Of a DNA stretch of 31,342 bases, positions 12,978 to 26,072 are shown one piece after another (the first letter of the stretch is position 1; each line of letters opens with the position of its first letter). Under the pieces are notes generated by a model that saw only the letters and a list, made by a program, of their open reading frames with translations, was not told where the DNA came from and searched no databases. The stretch covers positions 21,174 through 52,515 of the forward strand of contig BFEA01000527.1 in NCBI GenBank assembly GCA_003427395.1, written 5' to 3'. This stretch comes from Chara braunii (taxonomy: Eukaryota > Streptophyta > Charophyceae > Charales > Characeae). The position numbers and the translations under genes were made by a program.

Positions 12978-15900
12978 GTGCACATTTTTTTCTTCAAGCG
13001 GGCATCAAAGGGTGGACTGCAGGAGACAGAAATCACATGCCTCATGGGCAAATCATCACAATAATAGGGCCAAAACACAAATTCTAAACCCTCCGGAAGC
13101 GACCGACCTCGCTGAGCCTTAGACGACTGCCAGGAGAGGGATTTGAACCCCTGACATGGGAAGTATAATTCCGCTGTTCTCTTACTCAACTATTCCACCC
13201 ACAAAGTCATCTGCGTATTGCACATAACTAAGTTGTCCAAAGTTCGCGTCCATGGGATCTTTGCCTTTTCTTGCGCAACCCAAATGAGAAATGCAGCAAA
13301 AGCCCAACCAGACCAAAAAATTGAGGGTGACAAATGTGATGCTTCTGCCGAAAAGGTGTTCACGGGACGATGTCACGGGGTTCACAAAAAACAGCCCTTT
13401 CAGGGTCTGGCCCCAAATTCCTGATCACCTGAGCACCTGTGATGAGGAATCTTCGGCCATTTCACCATAATTTAGCATCTGGTCCTCCTCATTTTAGGGT
13501 CTGGATCCACCGAGGTGTTGAAACCCGTTTCTCTTCACGTAAGATTGCCACATCTTTTCGCTTTCCTAGTCGTAGTAACAAAATCCAGGGCATCAGCCAC
13601 CGCCCGAGAAAATGTGGGGTACCTTTTTTAACAAAGCATTCCTCCAAGGAAGCTACGGGCTTAGCTTAAGTTAGGAGCAGTTGGATAAGTTCAGCTGCAT
13701 GAAGAGGTTGGGGCTTTCCAGCTGCTGACTGCTGCTCCATCTCGGGCATCTGACCCCCTCCTGCTCCCACAATGCCCTTGGACTGAGAAGAACTGGACGG
13801 CCTTGCACCGAACGCAAGACAGAGGAGAGGACACCGTGTGACGTTTCCCAATGACCCAAGTATTTATGGTCACTGAGAACGCCTTACAGAGACCATCACT
13901 TCGTCTACAAAGAGTGGCACCACGGCACAGCGTGGCCATCCGGTGTTGTATTCCATGACCCTTTAGGAAGGAGTTGCTCAGAGGGAACTTTCCAACACCA
14001 GTTCAGATGAACCTAAGTTCACGAAGCTACTTCCAAGGCTCGCGAGCCTCCAAATCGGAATTTTCATAGTGGCCTTCCACGTTCACTACCGGCCCAGGCC
14101 CAAAATGGAAAGCTCTTACCGCATATACTGGTGAGAGCTCAAGTCAGGCCCAGCTGAACTGGCGGTTTCATGAAAGCCTACAAAACTGCCAGAGCTTTGC
14201 TAGAGAAGGATCTGTGGTAATCGTTCAGAACTCACGGAAATTTGCTAGGTGAGATTTTATGGTATTCGTTCACTTTCTCTCTTTCACAGACATTCCCACA
14301 GTCGAGCTCCGTTTCCCCTATCCAAGTATTCTCCTAGAAAGAACCTGTGCTGTCGGATGTGGGAAAGGTGCACGGACAATCAGAAAAAGTTGAAAAACTA
14401 GTGGCTCAGGTGAAAAGGACATAAGAAAAGAAAGGAAGCAGACATCACAGAGAAGACTGTACTCGAAAAAGAGGCAGCGAACAACACAGAGCAGACTGTG
14501 CTTGAAAGAGACAAGTCATTGAGAAGACTTCAGCGTACTCGACTCTATACAAGCATAGATGTGATCTCATCGCTCACATGTTGAGCGATGTTCGCCATCA
14601 TTGGTCTGATCCCCATCCTTGCCACAACGATAGATAGAGAAAACTGCCCTAAACACTCCCCAAATCAAAATTGTGTTGTGGTGATCGGCTGCACTGGCAG
14701 GGTCACGCAGAGCAGGACTTAAAGACTTGCCTTACGACTCCAAAATCAATGCAAGATGCGCAGCAACCACCTAGTCGCCAAAGGGGGCTGGCATATTCAC
14801 CAACCTGACGAGGATAAAGCATTGGTTCACAAAGCGGGACTCCAAGTGAGCATTCAACGGCACTAAGGGCAACAAGACTTCAGCAAGGCACAGAGAGACC
14901 GAGTTGTGATTTCAGGACGGACAAGATTTACCCAAAGAAGACAGCTGATAGAGAATGCGATCACCACACCCATCAGGAGGAAGGCCTGCGACATACCTAT
15001 TCCAGAACCTAAGCACGACAGACGTTCTGAGAGGCAATAACAAACTCAATCGTCATCGCCTGGCAATGTATAGACAAATATTGTGTGCCCCTACGTGAAT
15101 CAACGTGCGTTCCCAACAGACATGACCACGGAGGAAAAGAGGGGCGGAGACAGGGACAGGTCAAGTTATGACAATTAGTTCGTTCATGAAAAAAAGACTA
15201 TGTTCGTATAGACCTACGGTAACAAAGAAAACTGTAAGTCTCTCGCGTGGGCTGTACCCGGCCTCCGCTCCCTGTTGGAAACAAAGAAGCATTCAATTTG
15301 TCGCTCTTTTCCTCTGTGGTACTCGAGGGAAGTGCAAAACCACAGCTCTACCCACTCGCTAAGAAGTGCGAGGGCAAATCTTCTACAGTCAGGTTAGACC
15401 AACCGCGCACTCTGGGAGTTATACGGCTACTTCACCATCTCAGGCTTCTGTTTCTCGCTCGTTTCCTCTGACGTACTCTCCATGGACACAGCTTACGGCA
15501 GACAACCCTTCTGGACACAGCTTACGGCAGACAAGCCTGAAAGATGAGCAGCAGAAAAGTGAGCCCGTACACATGGACTTTTGCAACAAAAGCCGGTTAT
15601 GCTTACAACGAGTCAGACCAGTGAATTACCGGTGGGATCAAAACTACGAGGCCAAGGTGTTCAATCACACTTTCACACGTGCGAGCTTGGCCATTCCAGA
15701 TGTTAGCTTGGCCATTCGAAATCAAGGAAAGGAGCCACGACCGCCTACTTGTTCTCCTCCCAGTCAAAAAATGCACGAAACGAGAAATCTATACCAATCC
15801 AGTACACCCGCAAACTGAACGAGCTTCATATCCTCCTTACCCGTTGAAATCGAACAAAACAAGAAATCCACAATAATGCAGTACTTTCCCAGGCAGAAAG

Positions 15901-18900
15901 GCCGTGGCATCCAGTACACCCGCAAACTGAACGAGCTTCATATCCTCCTATCCCGTTGAAATCGAACAAAACAAGAAATCCATAATAATGCAGTACTTTC
16001 CCAGGCAGAAAGGCCGTGGCTGGCAGAAAGCATAAAATGAGGACTAGATCGTTGTCAAACCCATTTGAAAATAAAAATAGGCTATCGGAAACAGGGTACT
16101 TTCCCAGGCAGAAAGGCCGTGGCAGAAAGCATAAAATGAGGACTAGATCGTTGTCAAACCCATTTGAAAATAAAAATAGGCTATCGGAAACAGGGTACTT
16201 TCCCAGGCAGAAAGGCCGTGGCAGAAAGCATAAAATGAGGACTAGATAGATCGATGTCAAACCTATTTGAAAAATAAAAGTAGGCTGTCGGAAACAGGCT
16301 GTCTTTCTATTTTGTTTCCGTTCGCTGTATACGACTGCATCGCCGCTGTTTACCTGCCTCTACGTAGAAAAGGGACAAGGCAAACAAAACATCACCCCAT
16401 TGGAACACTCTACTGATCCGTTTCGAGGTTCATTGCATCTGCACATCGACCTCACGGCATATTTAACTTCGTCAACCTGGTCATCTGCTACCGTCTACCG
16501 AAATACAATCTCCCCGGTCATTATCACTATATCAAGACGGAAAGTTGCACCGTATACGGCTATAATGACTGGGCGTTGGTCTATCCGGATGAAGACAGTA
16601 GTTCAGCTCCATTTTGACAGAGATACGGAACACCGGCGACGACAAGTAGCGTCCATCTCGCGCGTTTTTTTTTACGCAGAACCTTCTACCGTCTTCCCCT
16701 GAATAGAACACCCAGTCACCATACCCGTATTTGGTGCAACCTTCACTATACATACAACGATAATGACGGGGCGTTCTAGTCATGCGAAGACGCTACAAGT
16801 CAACACAGAAGATGCACAACAAATTGAGGCATCGCCCCTCCCTCGGAATCCTGTCTCGTCTGAATATTTCCTCGAATGCAGCCAAATGCATTCATCCATC
16901 CGCCACAAATCGTTGCGGAGAACCCCCAAAACACGATTTTATGAAGCGTGTACAGCATACCTGTTCCATCTCCTCAACATTTTGATTCCACATGGAAGCG
17001 ACACACTTTTGCATTGCCAACAGGTCACACTTGTGGAGGATAAGCACGTATGTATCCCTCCACAAAACCACCATCGCAGCAGGCTGGGAACCTCACGCCT
17101 TGTCAGCTAGACGACATGTACGATTCTACATTCTGACAGATTCTTACCAACGGCGAGTGACTGAAACCATGCACCAACTCGCCAAAAACTCTGTGGATGG
17201 CAAGTAGTGAAACCAGGACCCTATTCAGGATATCAGTACCTCGTCCTTCTACACCACCCCATTCTTCTCACGCTAAGTCTGCGGATCGATTGCAAGGATA
17301 GCTGGCAAAAACAGGCACGCTTCTGTAATAAGGATAGCCGACAAAAACGCCCACGCTTCTGAGGTTACGAAGCTGCCTAAGACAACCAACGCTCATGCAC
17401 AGGGGAAACAAGCATGCACGCACGCATAGCAGTGCATGCACACCCGCACGCATAGCACTGCATGCACGCCCGCACGCATCAAGCTGCATGCAGGCACGCA
17501 CGCACGCATCACACTGCATGCACGCACGCACGGAACACACTGCATGCACGCACGCACGCACGGAAAACAGTGCGTGCACGTACGCACGCAAAACACTACA
17601 TGCACGCACGCGCGCGCACACGCACAGACATACATATGTCCACATGGATTAGGAAGGAGGTATCGCCGTCTTGAAATGATGATGAGCACGCATTCGCGCA
17701 TTCTTATACGATCAAGCTGCTACACAGCCACGTGACATATAAAACCATCAAGCACCAACGTCGTTGTCAAGAGCGAGAACAATGGTATATTCCTTACGCA
17801 ACACTACAACGGCACGATGACGAAACGACCTAAAACCTAAAACGAAGTTTGCGTTCTTCAATCGCGAGAGGTCTAAAGATCGAAAGAATACATCGCGGAT
17901 GGTATGTAGAAATCAATCCCAAGGGACGAAACACGGCCGCAGATTGACTACTACACAGGCTTACACATCACGCCGGGTACTTCCCCTCGTCATTCGTACC
18001 GACCCCGGTACGAATGATTCCACATGGAAGCAACATTTTCATAAAGCAAGCGATGATCTGGCCACTTGTACTACAGCAGGAGGGATAACGCATTTTCATA
18101 TGAGCTCCTCCATTTAGGGCGTCGCTCCACTGCACAACATCGTCAATGCATCTGGAGCAGAGAAAGGTCCCCACCCAGTAAATTCAAAATCTTCGACCAA
18201 TAGGAATGTACATCTGGTGCATAAACTACACGGGATATGTGTCAAATGTTGAGTAGGGAGCGAGGCCCATATTTGCAGATACATAGATAGATTCCAAAGG
18301 TCCACCGACATTTCGAGGAAAATACCAGTTTTAGGGCATGCATACTCACACTAGCATTATCGTACACTCATTTATGGACGTGATTGCGGTCAGATGCATT
18401 TTGGAAATTACTAGTGCGAGTATATGCCCTTATAGGCAATTACCTCTGCCAGAATAGCCTCTCGGGCATACTTACATTGGCCGACAAACGGAAACGAACA
18501 CATTTCGCGGAACACAAAAACCAGACGTGGTTTGCACCTCTAAAACCGACCACGGTGGGTCATCTCCCTATCGCAAGGCCGTCTAGCCTGGATGGACTTA
18601 TATATTCCGTCCGCCATATTCAGTCAGCAATTCTATGTGCCTTCCCAAACGCTAAAGCACAAGCACAGGGCGCACGGTCTCTGGCAGGAAGAGATCGAGA
18701 AGAACAGGGCAGAGTGTAAAGTCTGCCATCGGCGTCTTTCCGTCGGCAAGCTGCAGTATCTTCTCTCCTGAAGAGGGAGCACGAGCACTCGAACTCTGAA
18801 TTTCTGGGGATTACTAGACCAGATACGTGATAACAACGGGGCTTAAAGCAGAAACAAGATCTTAGAATGGGCATCGAGGAACGAGACGAAGGGGGCCGAA

Positions 18901-19949
18901 CGTATCACAGGCTGCACCGCATCCTCCACTACAGCAAAAGCTAAGACGAGGGTAGAAAATAACGACGGTACGACTTTTCGACTGAATCCGAACGCATTTA
19001 GGGTCAGATACGAGGAAAGCCCCAGCTTGCTCTACACATTGCAAGAACACCGTCTCCACACTCGATTAGCTCGCAAGCGCAGGGCCACCACTACGCAAAA
19101 AGAAAGGAGTCTGGAAGTCTAGGGTCACATACACCTACTGTAGGAAGGGGCGGGCCAAACGTACCACCAGCTGCACCGCATCCTCCCCTACAGCGAAAGC
19201 TAAAACGAGGGCAGAAGCTTAGGGCATAACGACGGTACGACTTTTCAACTGAATGTGAACGCATTTAGGGTCAGATACACGGAAAACCCCAGCTTGCACA
19301 TTGCAAGAACACCTTCTCCACACTCGATTAGCTAGCACCGCAGGGCCACCAATATGCCCAAAAAAACGAGGAATCTGGTTATCTAGGCTCACATACACCT
19401 AGGCAGAGGAGAGGCGACGGAAAGCGACAAGTTGGCCAACACAAGAAAGAAACAGGTCGCTAGGGACACGTGGTCATTGAAACTCACCCTTCTTATTTCC
19501 AACGCGTCAGAAGCTACCAAGGTTCCTGCACATAAATGACCTACAAATGTCAGCTTTGCTCCGACGAGCACAGCACGCGGATGGATGAAGAAAGCGATCT
19601 CCATTTTCAGACTGTGTCTACGCAGCTGTCGTTCTCCTCGAAGGTGTACTCCAAACTCCCCGAACAAACTTGGGGCATGTGTTTTCGTGCACTTATGTCT
19701 TCTTGTGTTCATATGTCCTAGAGCTGACCTGTCTATCAATCTAGTTTTCCAGCTACCTACCTGAATAGAGATCTATATCTATAATATATTAATAAGAATA
19801 TATCTATAATAAATCTATAATAATAAGAATATATATCTAAAATATATCTAAAATAACGATATAGTTCTATATGAGCCTACATCACGATATACCCTACATT
19901 TCTTACCTTTCCGATACGTAGTAGGGGTGCGCTTCAACAAGCGTCTGTG

Positions 19950-20013
<64 letters not shown>

Positions 20014-20489
20014 TAGATATATCTTTCACTCATACTCTTTCCCTATTTGGGTGTGTGCTGTTGTGTTTCTGTCCGTGAAAGGTCTGTATATACATCGGCT
20101 CGAGCACTTCCCAGAATTAGAGAAACAATCTCTAGGTCCATAATTGCCCGTAAGAATCTTCCTTCTTACTTGCGAATGTCTCTTTCTTCCGCGCGGATAT
20201 ACTGGCACAGCTAGTAAAAAGCTATAACATGAGTTTCAGGTTTGCCCCCGACTACATCGCGCCCGACAAACCGAGCGGATCGACTGAAACCAAGCGACCG
20301 AACGTTCAGGGCACCCGCCTACAAAGGCAGGACCTTTGCTGGTTACCTTTATCATGCCCCTTCACTCCCCGTGCAAACATGGACCTCCCCTAAGACTGCA
20401 CCTCGTACAGCATCCGAAACAAAAGTCTTATCACAATTCACGACTCACAGTCAAACCTCTCTCTCTCTGCCGACTAGTGCAACGTATAC

Positions 20490-20528
<39 letters not shown>

Positions 20529-22520
20529 CCGACTAGTGCAACGTATACGGAAAAGGAGAAAAGGAAAAAGACCAATAACAGGGGCCTGCCCTACGACGAG
20601 ACTTGTCAACTCCAGCAATAAATCAACATAGATGGTAGGATCCGATTGACAGGACTTACAAGCCGAACGAGTCACACAATGACGGAGAAAAAAAAACAGC
20701 TAATGCAAGTTAGGGCATATTCACACTAAGACTACTTTCCCGGGCAGCCATGGCAGCAAGTCCCAACGATTCCTTCGATCAGGTCCTAGTTTGAGTGCGC
20801 CCTCACACTACACGTAGGAACTCTGGCTTTCACAAGAGAAATGGAAAGGACAATGCTACTGTCGAAACGAAAGCGAAGGAGTGCTCGACCCGAAGGGAAA
20901 AAAAGATATACTTACTTGCCTGTGTGACGGATAACATCATTGCAAACAAAATACTGTAGAATAGATCAGAATATAACGGGCATGCAGAACAACAAGCAAA
21001 CAGCCCACAGAAGACCCCGACAAGAAGATCACTCGCTCTCCCCTTCCCTCCACTTCTGACGCCATTCCCTCGCGCTGAACCGTCTTCGGCTGCTAATATT
21101 ACGCCACGCCATTCACACAGGGCAATCGAAGCAAGGTGAACCACACCGATATACTCCGCGACTTCTGGGCCAGTCTGACCACTCGTCCATCCTCCCATCG
21201 ATGCAAAAAACCTGCTATCTACAAACGCATCAATGCTGGAACACTAAGACAAATCGACCGAAGGACCAGTCTGACCTCTCGTCCGTCCTCCCATAGATGG
21301 CAAAAACCTGCTATCTACAAACGCATAAATGCTGCAACACTAAGACAAATCGACCGAAGGGTGAGAACGCTATTGTCAAAACCAAATACAGTAGCAGAAT
21401 ATGACAGAATGACAAACGTCTCCGAGAGATCGACGCGTGCAGCGACACGTGGCACATTGAAACCAGCGGACGTGAAGAGCGCAGGGCGCTTTCCTTCATT
21501 CGCTCGCTGGCGAGCAAACAAGCGGTAGCAGCGGCAGTGTGACAGGCACGCAGGAGCCTTGCCGGCGAGGAAGGTCAAAAGAGCTAGGACGATGGGCGAA
21601 GGAGAACGAGTCTCGTCCACCGGTTTCCACTGCAGCTGCAATGCGAGAGCGATAGCCGCAATTTCCACGCTGCCCTTACGGAGAATGAGGGTTTCAGCGC
21701 TGACCTTACGGAGAATGAGGGTGTTCGCTTGTCAAGGATCCTCGTCATCGACGAACACCAACTCTGACAACGATGTACTTGGGACCGAAAAGCCTCATTA
21801 AGGCCATCAATGACTAACGCCCGAAATATGAACTTCAGCAATGTGAGAACGTACATGTGTTCCTTTTTTGCCCTAGAAAGCAGCGATTCATACTATACAC
21901 CATTCCAGCCACGACAAAGCTCGTCAAACACCACCGTTTACTACAGCGTGAGAGCAGACACGACCAAACATGGGAAAAGCCAAGAAGACTGCCGAGCGAG
22001 CAGCAGGAGCCGAAAGTACCCACCCGTATCCGAGAAACGATGGGAACTCTACGGCATTCCAATGTTACTTCTTGCCCGATACGGCGAAATCCATCGATCA
22101 AGTCGCCGCTGTACGACTGCCACTCATCATCCGCCGTAATCCAAACCGAATCAGTGGGCAGCGAGCGAGTCAAGCCGAGACACGCTAACGAGAGCAGCAA
22201 GCAGCGAATGAACGCAGCTACGAGAAAAGACGAGAACGGCAAGTTAAGAGGGCAAGGATGCACCGACCTAGAAAATCCAGGGCAAGGCCGCAAAGCAACG
22301 ACCACTCGATACAAAGTGAGCGACTTCACAGGCTAAGAAAGTTCCTTTGACGGCGAACGAGAAATGCCAAAATCCAGGTTCAAGCTCAGACAAAGCAATT
22401 ACCCAGCAGAAGCTTTTTTGATCGAAACGATACCTGCCGCCCGCTTTGCTTGGTTTTATGATGACGATCGATAGGGGATACAGTGGCAAACCAAAGGCAG
22501 AGCTGATAATAGACCCCCTT

Positions 22521-22563
<43 letters not shown>

Positions 22564-25500
22564 CGCTCGCTCGCTCGCTCAACGAACACAACCATTCATA
22601 ATGGATGAGGATGTAAGCCATACGAACATTACTGCACTGCCCTAGCTGAACCATAAGATCCTATCTCTGGACGCACGGATGCGCATATCAAAAGTAAACT
22701 ACCGAACGAGCATGCGATAAAGCCCAAGGCCGAGAGTGCGATCAGCAATCACCCCGGGTCAACCTTATGAACGTGCCATAAAACAGGAATATAGACAAGC
22801 TCGCACGCAGATCTGTCCTCTCTGCATTCCCTCGGAGAACGATTAACCAAACACAAAACCTCGGGATTCGAGTCAGCAATCGTCCGAAACACGCCGTAGT
22901 TCCAGAAAAGACCTTTATGTTTTCTCTTTATAACAACTGAAGACGCGACGCAATATAGGTGCAATATCACGAAACGAAAGAGAAAGAAGAAACATATCGA
23001 GAAAGACACCCAGCTACAACAAAACGACAACTACGTGCAGACACGCAAACGAGTTTGAACGCCCGGAAGGACACTAGCGACAAAAAGGCACATTCACGTA
23101 TTGATAAGCGATATGCAATGACATGCATACGAAAGTCCGTCACAAGGCCCTGTCCTCTCTTTGCTCGTCCTCTCCCTTTCCTCCCTTCCCCACTCCCGCC
23201 TGTTCTTTGTTGTTGCTTTACAGTAGATACACGTGTGTGCACAAGATCACGTGAACACAGGGAAAAGTACAACTCGGAAGATCAAAGCAGGGACAAAACA
23301 ACGTTGACATGGACTATAAGAGGAATGAGTGAAAGAGGGGAAAGCAGGAAAAGCCGCCGCAAGCAGAGGAGGACGGACGATAAGAATCTGGAGAGGGGAA
23401 GGCGCGACTTGCTTCAAGCTATATAGCATACACTCCAGCAAACCAATAGCAATAGAAAAGACTACTTATGAAGAACAATGAAACAACTGGCGGAGAGCGT
23501 GGCAAAGAGGTGGCGGGTGATGAGCAAGGGAAAAAGCGGTAGCCGTAAGATAACATAACGAACGACTCTCACCGTATGCCTCGAAAGCTGCTCGGAGTTC
23601 TTCAATCGGCATGTCCGCATCTAGGTTAAACACAACGAGCGTACCCTGATTGTGGCTGTCTGGACCAGCGGCTCCACCCACGGGAACAGTGTACTGAGCC
23701 CATACAGCTCTTCCTCCAATCAGTCCTTTCGGGGATGACAAAGGCGGGCTTATGTGCGTTGACTGCAGCTTACGTGCCAACGACCCGTGTTCATTGTCGT
23801 CACGATCGACGTCCTTCTCCCCGTTGGTGGTCCCACGTTGCTGGTGCTGCTGCGGCAGCTGCTGATCTGATGATGCCGAATGAACGTCAGATGAGGGCGA
23901 GGACGAGGGTTGAACGGGGACTCTGTCCGGGGAAGCCTGTTGATCGACGCCCAGCGTCTCGCCAGCCGCCGCTGAGAGTGTCTTCTCTCGAGCGTCGGCA
24001 TTGCCTTCTTGCCTGCTCTTTGCCTCCACCACAGCCAACGTCGTGGGAGCGGCCATATCCCCCATGTCCTGCGACTGCATTTGCGCTCTTCCCGCTCCCG
24101 CAACGGCCGCCTGGTTATGCTGCTGACTTTTCTGTAATTGCTGCTGCTGGTGAAAATGCTGCTGCATACGCTGCTGTTGCAGCAGGTGCTGCTGCTGGAT
24201 GTCCTTGAGACCCTCCTTGGCATGCCGAAGGTCGAAGTAATGGACAGTCACGAGGCCTTCATGCCTGCGCTCCGTCCCGATGGATCGGACAGGACCCCAT
24301 TGCTCGAGCTCCCGGCTGAGCTGCTCGTCCGACATGTCACAGGGGATTCCGGAGAGCAATAGAGAGCGGGAGACATGCTCCCTGCCCGTGGCTGGCGGAG
24401 GCGCGGTCATCAACCCCGAACCCGCAGTAGCTGCCGCCGTCGTTGCCGCCGTGCCCAGCACTATCGGCAAAGGGCTTGCCGACGACGATGACGATGACGG
24501 AGTACAGGACGACGGCGAAGACGAGGACAAGGAACAGGAAGTACAAGACAAGCACGACGCCGAGGACGGGGGCGCTGGAGGCAGCGGCGGCTGCGGCAGT
24601 GCCATAGGCGGCGCAGGCGACGGCGTTGGGAACTGCACTCCGTAAGCACGAGCCGTCATCGCACCACCCCCGCCTACGATCGGGTGCGCTTGAGCATGAA
24701 CGTGGGTTGGAGGCGGCGGCGGTGGCGGCGGGCCCCCTCCATGCGCAACCATGGACCCCGCGATCGGCCCACAGTGCGCCACGTGCATCTCCGGCATCGG
24801 GATGGGTATCGCCTGGCTCTCTCCCCAAGGCGGCGGTGACGGCGACGACGTAACTGGCGCGTATCCTGCGATGTGCGACGACGGGCCACCGGATGAATGC
24901 ACGGCTTGAGCAGGTCCAGCAGCGGCGGCTGCAGCGGCATGATACACCGGCATAACTGCCTGCGCCTGGTAGTCCCCGCTCGAACCATAGACGATGCTCG
25001 GAGGGTTCCCCTCCATTGTTCCCGCGTGCCCGTGCCCATGGGCGGCGTATCCGACGTGGACTGTAGACTCTAGGCCGCAACTAACTGCATACGACGCGTT
25101 GAGAGGGATGGTCAGCATAGGGTGCGTGAGCACAGGAGAGGCGCAAGGAGACGGAGAGGGCGTGAACTCGCGCGCATTCGGATCAAGCAACTGCGTGTGA
25201 TGGGGGGGAGGATGATGATGGTGCACTTGATGCTGGGGATGAAGATGCTGCTGCTGTTGCTGTTGCTGGGCCGCGACAGGTGAAGCTCCTGCTGGGGAAG
25301 ATACAGGATGATGGGGGTGTGGATGCGGGATATGGTGATGAGGGTGCATCATCATTTGTATTTGAGGTGGAGGGGGCGGCGGCGGCGGCTGTTGTTGCTG
25401 CTGCTGCTGCTGCTGTTGCTGCTGCTGTTGTTGCTGCTGCTGTTGTTGCTGCTGCTGGTGGTGATGATGGTGCATCGACGACGGTGGGATATGTGGGTGC

Positions 25501-26041
25501 AGAGGCGGATGATGGTGATGCTGTTGCTGCTGATGGTGATGTTGTTGCGGGTGGTGCGGTTGCTGATGGCTAAGGTGGTGGTGGTGATGGTGATGCTGCT
25601 GCTGATAATGATGCGGTATCATGCCGCCCGCGGAATGCATGATCACCCTCGGGCCCATCCCATGCCCCCCTGCGCCCGTCGAGCGCTTTATTCCGCCCCC
25701 CCCCCCTACAGTCGTCATCGCCGACGAATTGGAACCGTAGGCTGTCGACGCACCGCTTCCTGAAACAGAGAGCATAAGAATCTCGCCAGCCCCCCTACTG
25801 TTGCCACTGTTGCTGCTACCGCCGCCACCCGTAGCGGCAACAAGTTGAACCCCGCCCAAGTTCGTTGACCCCGTCGTTATACTTAACACCTTCTGATGAT
25901 GATGCGCCTTCTGACCCATATGAGCCACTGCAGCACCGCCAGCGTAAGCGATCGACGCGGTCGACTGTTTCTTACCGTCCGCAGCAACGACGGCATTACG
26001 ACTCTCAACGGAATCTGCTGTTTCAGTGTCATAAGTCCCAA

Positions 26042-26072
<31 letters not shown>

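Larger units (their letters stand above)
6090..23572 (-). other. Intron 1 (17.5 kb), splits RRM2
   Basis: The donor is GTGAGA at 23572 and the acceptor is TTTGAAG ending at 6090, splitting a Gly codon of RRM2 ([10 protein letters not shown]). I find no transposase, reverse transcriptase or other protein domain. Content is intergenic-like with repeats listed separately. Stretches with nothing recognised include about 6090-6655, 6874-7700, 7885-9655, 9692-10488, 10517-12678, 13201-15482, 16301-17410, 17639-18330, 19401-19769, 20015-20468, 20803-21169, 21723-22522 and 22581-23572. Confidence 0.88.

Noticed and set aside
15826-16260. Open frames on both strands over the tandem arrays
   Set aside because: A 99-bp period is a multiple of three, so a stop-free unit repeats stop-free. 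No domain and no codon signal.
15797-16300. CRISPR-like array
   Set aside because: Units are contiguous tandem repeats without distinct spacers, in a plant nuclear gene.
17268-17735. Cys/Ala/Arg-repeat proteins
   Set aside because: They are translations of the GCACGCACGC minisatellite in several frames.
18980-19280. Telomere-like TTTAGGG words
   Set aside because: Only single TTTAGGG occurrences; no tandem run.
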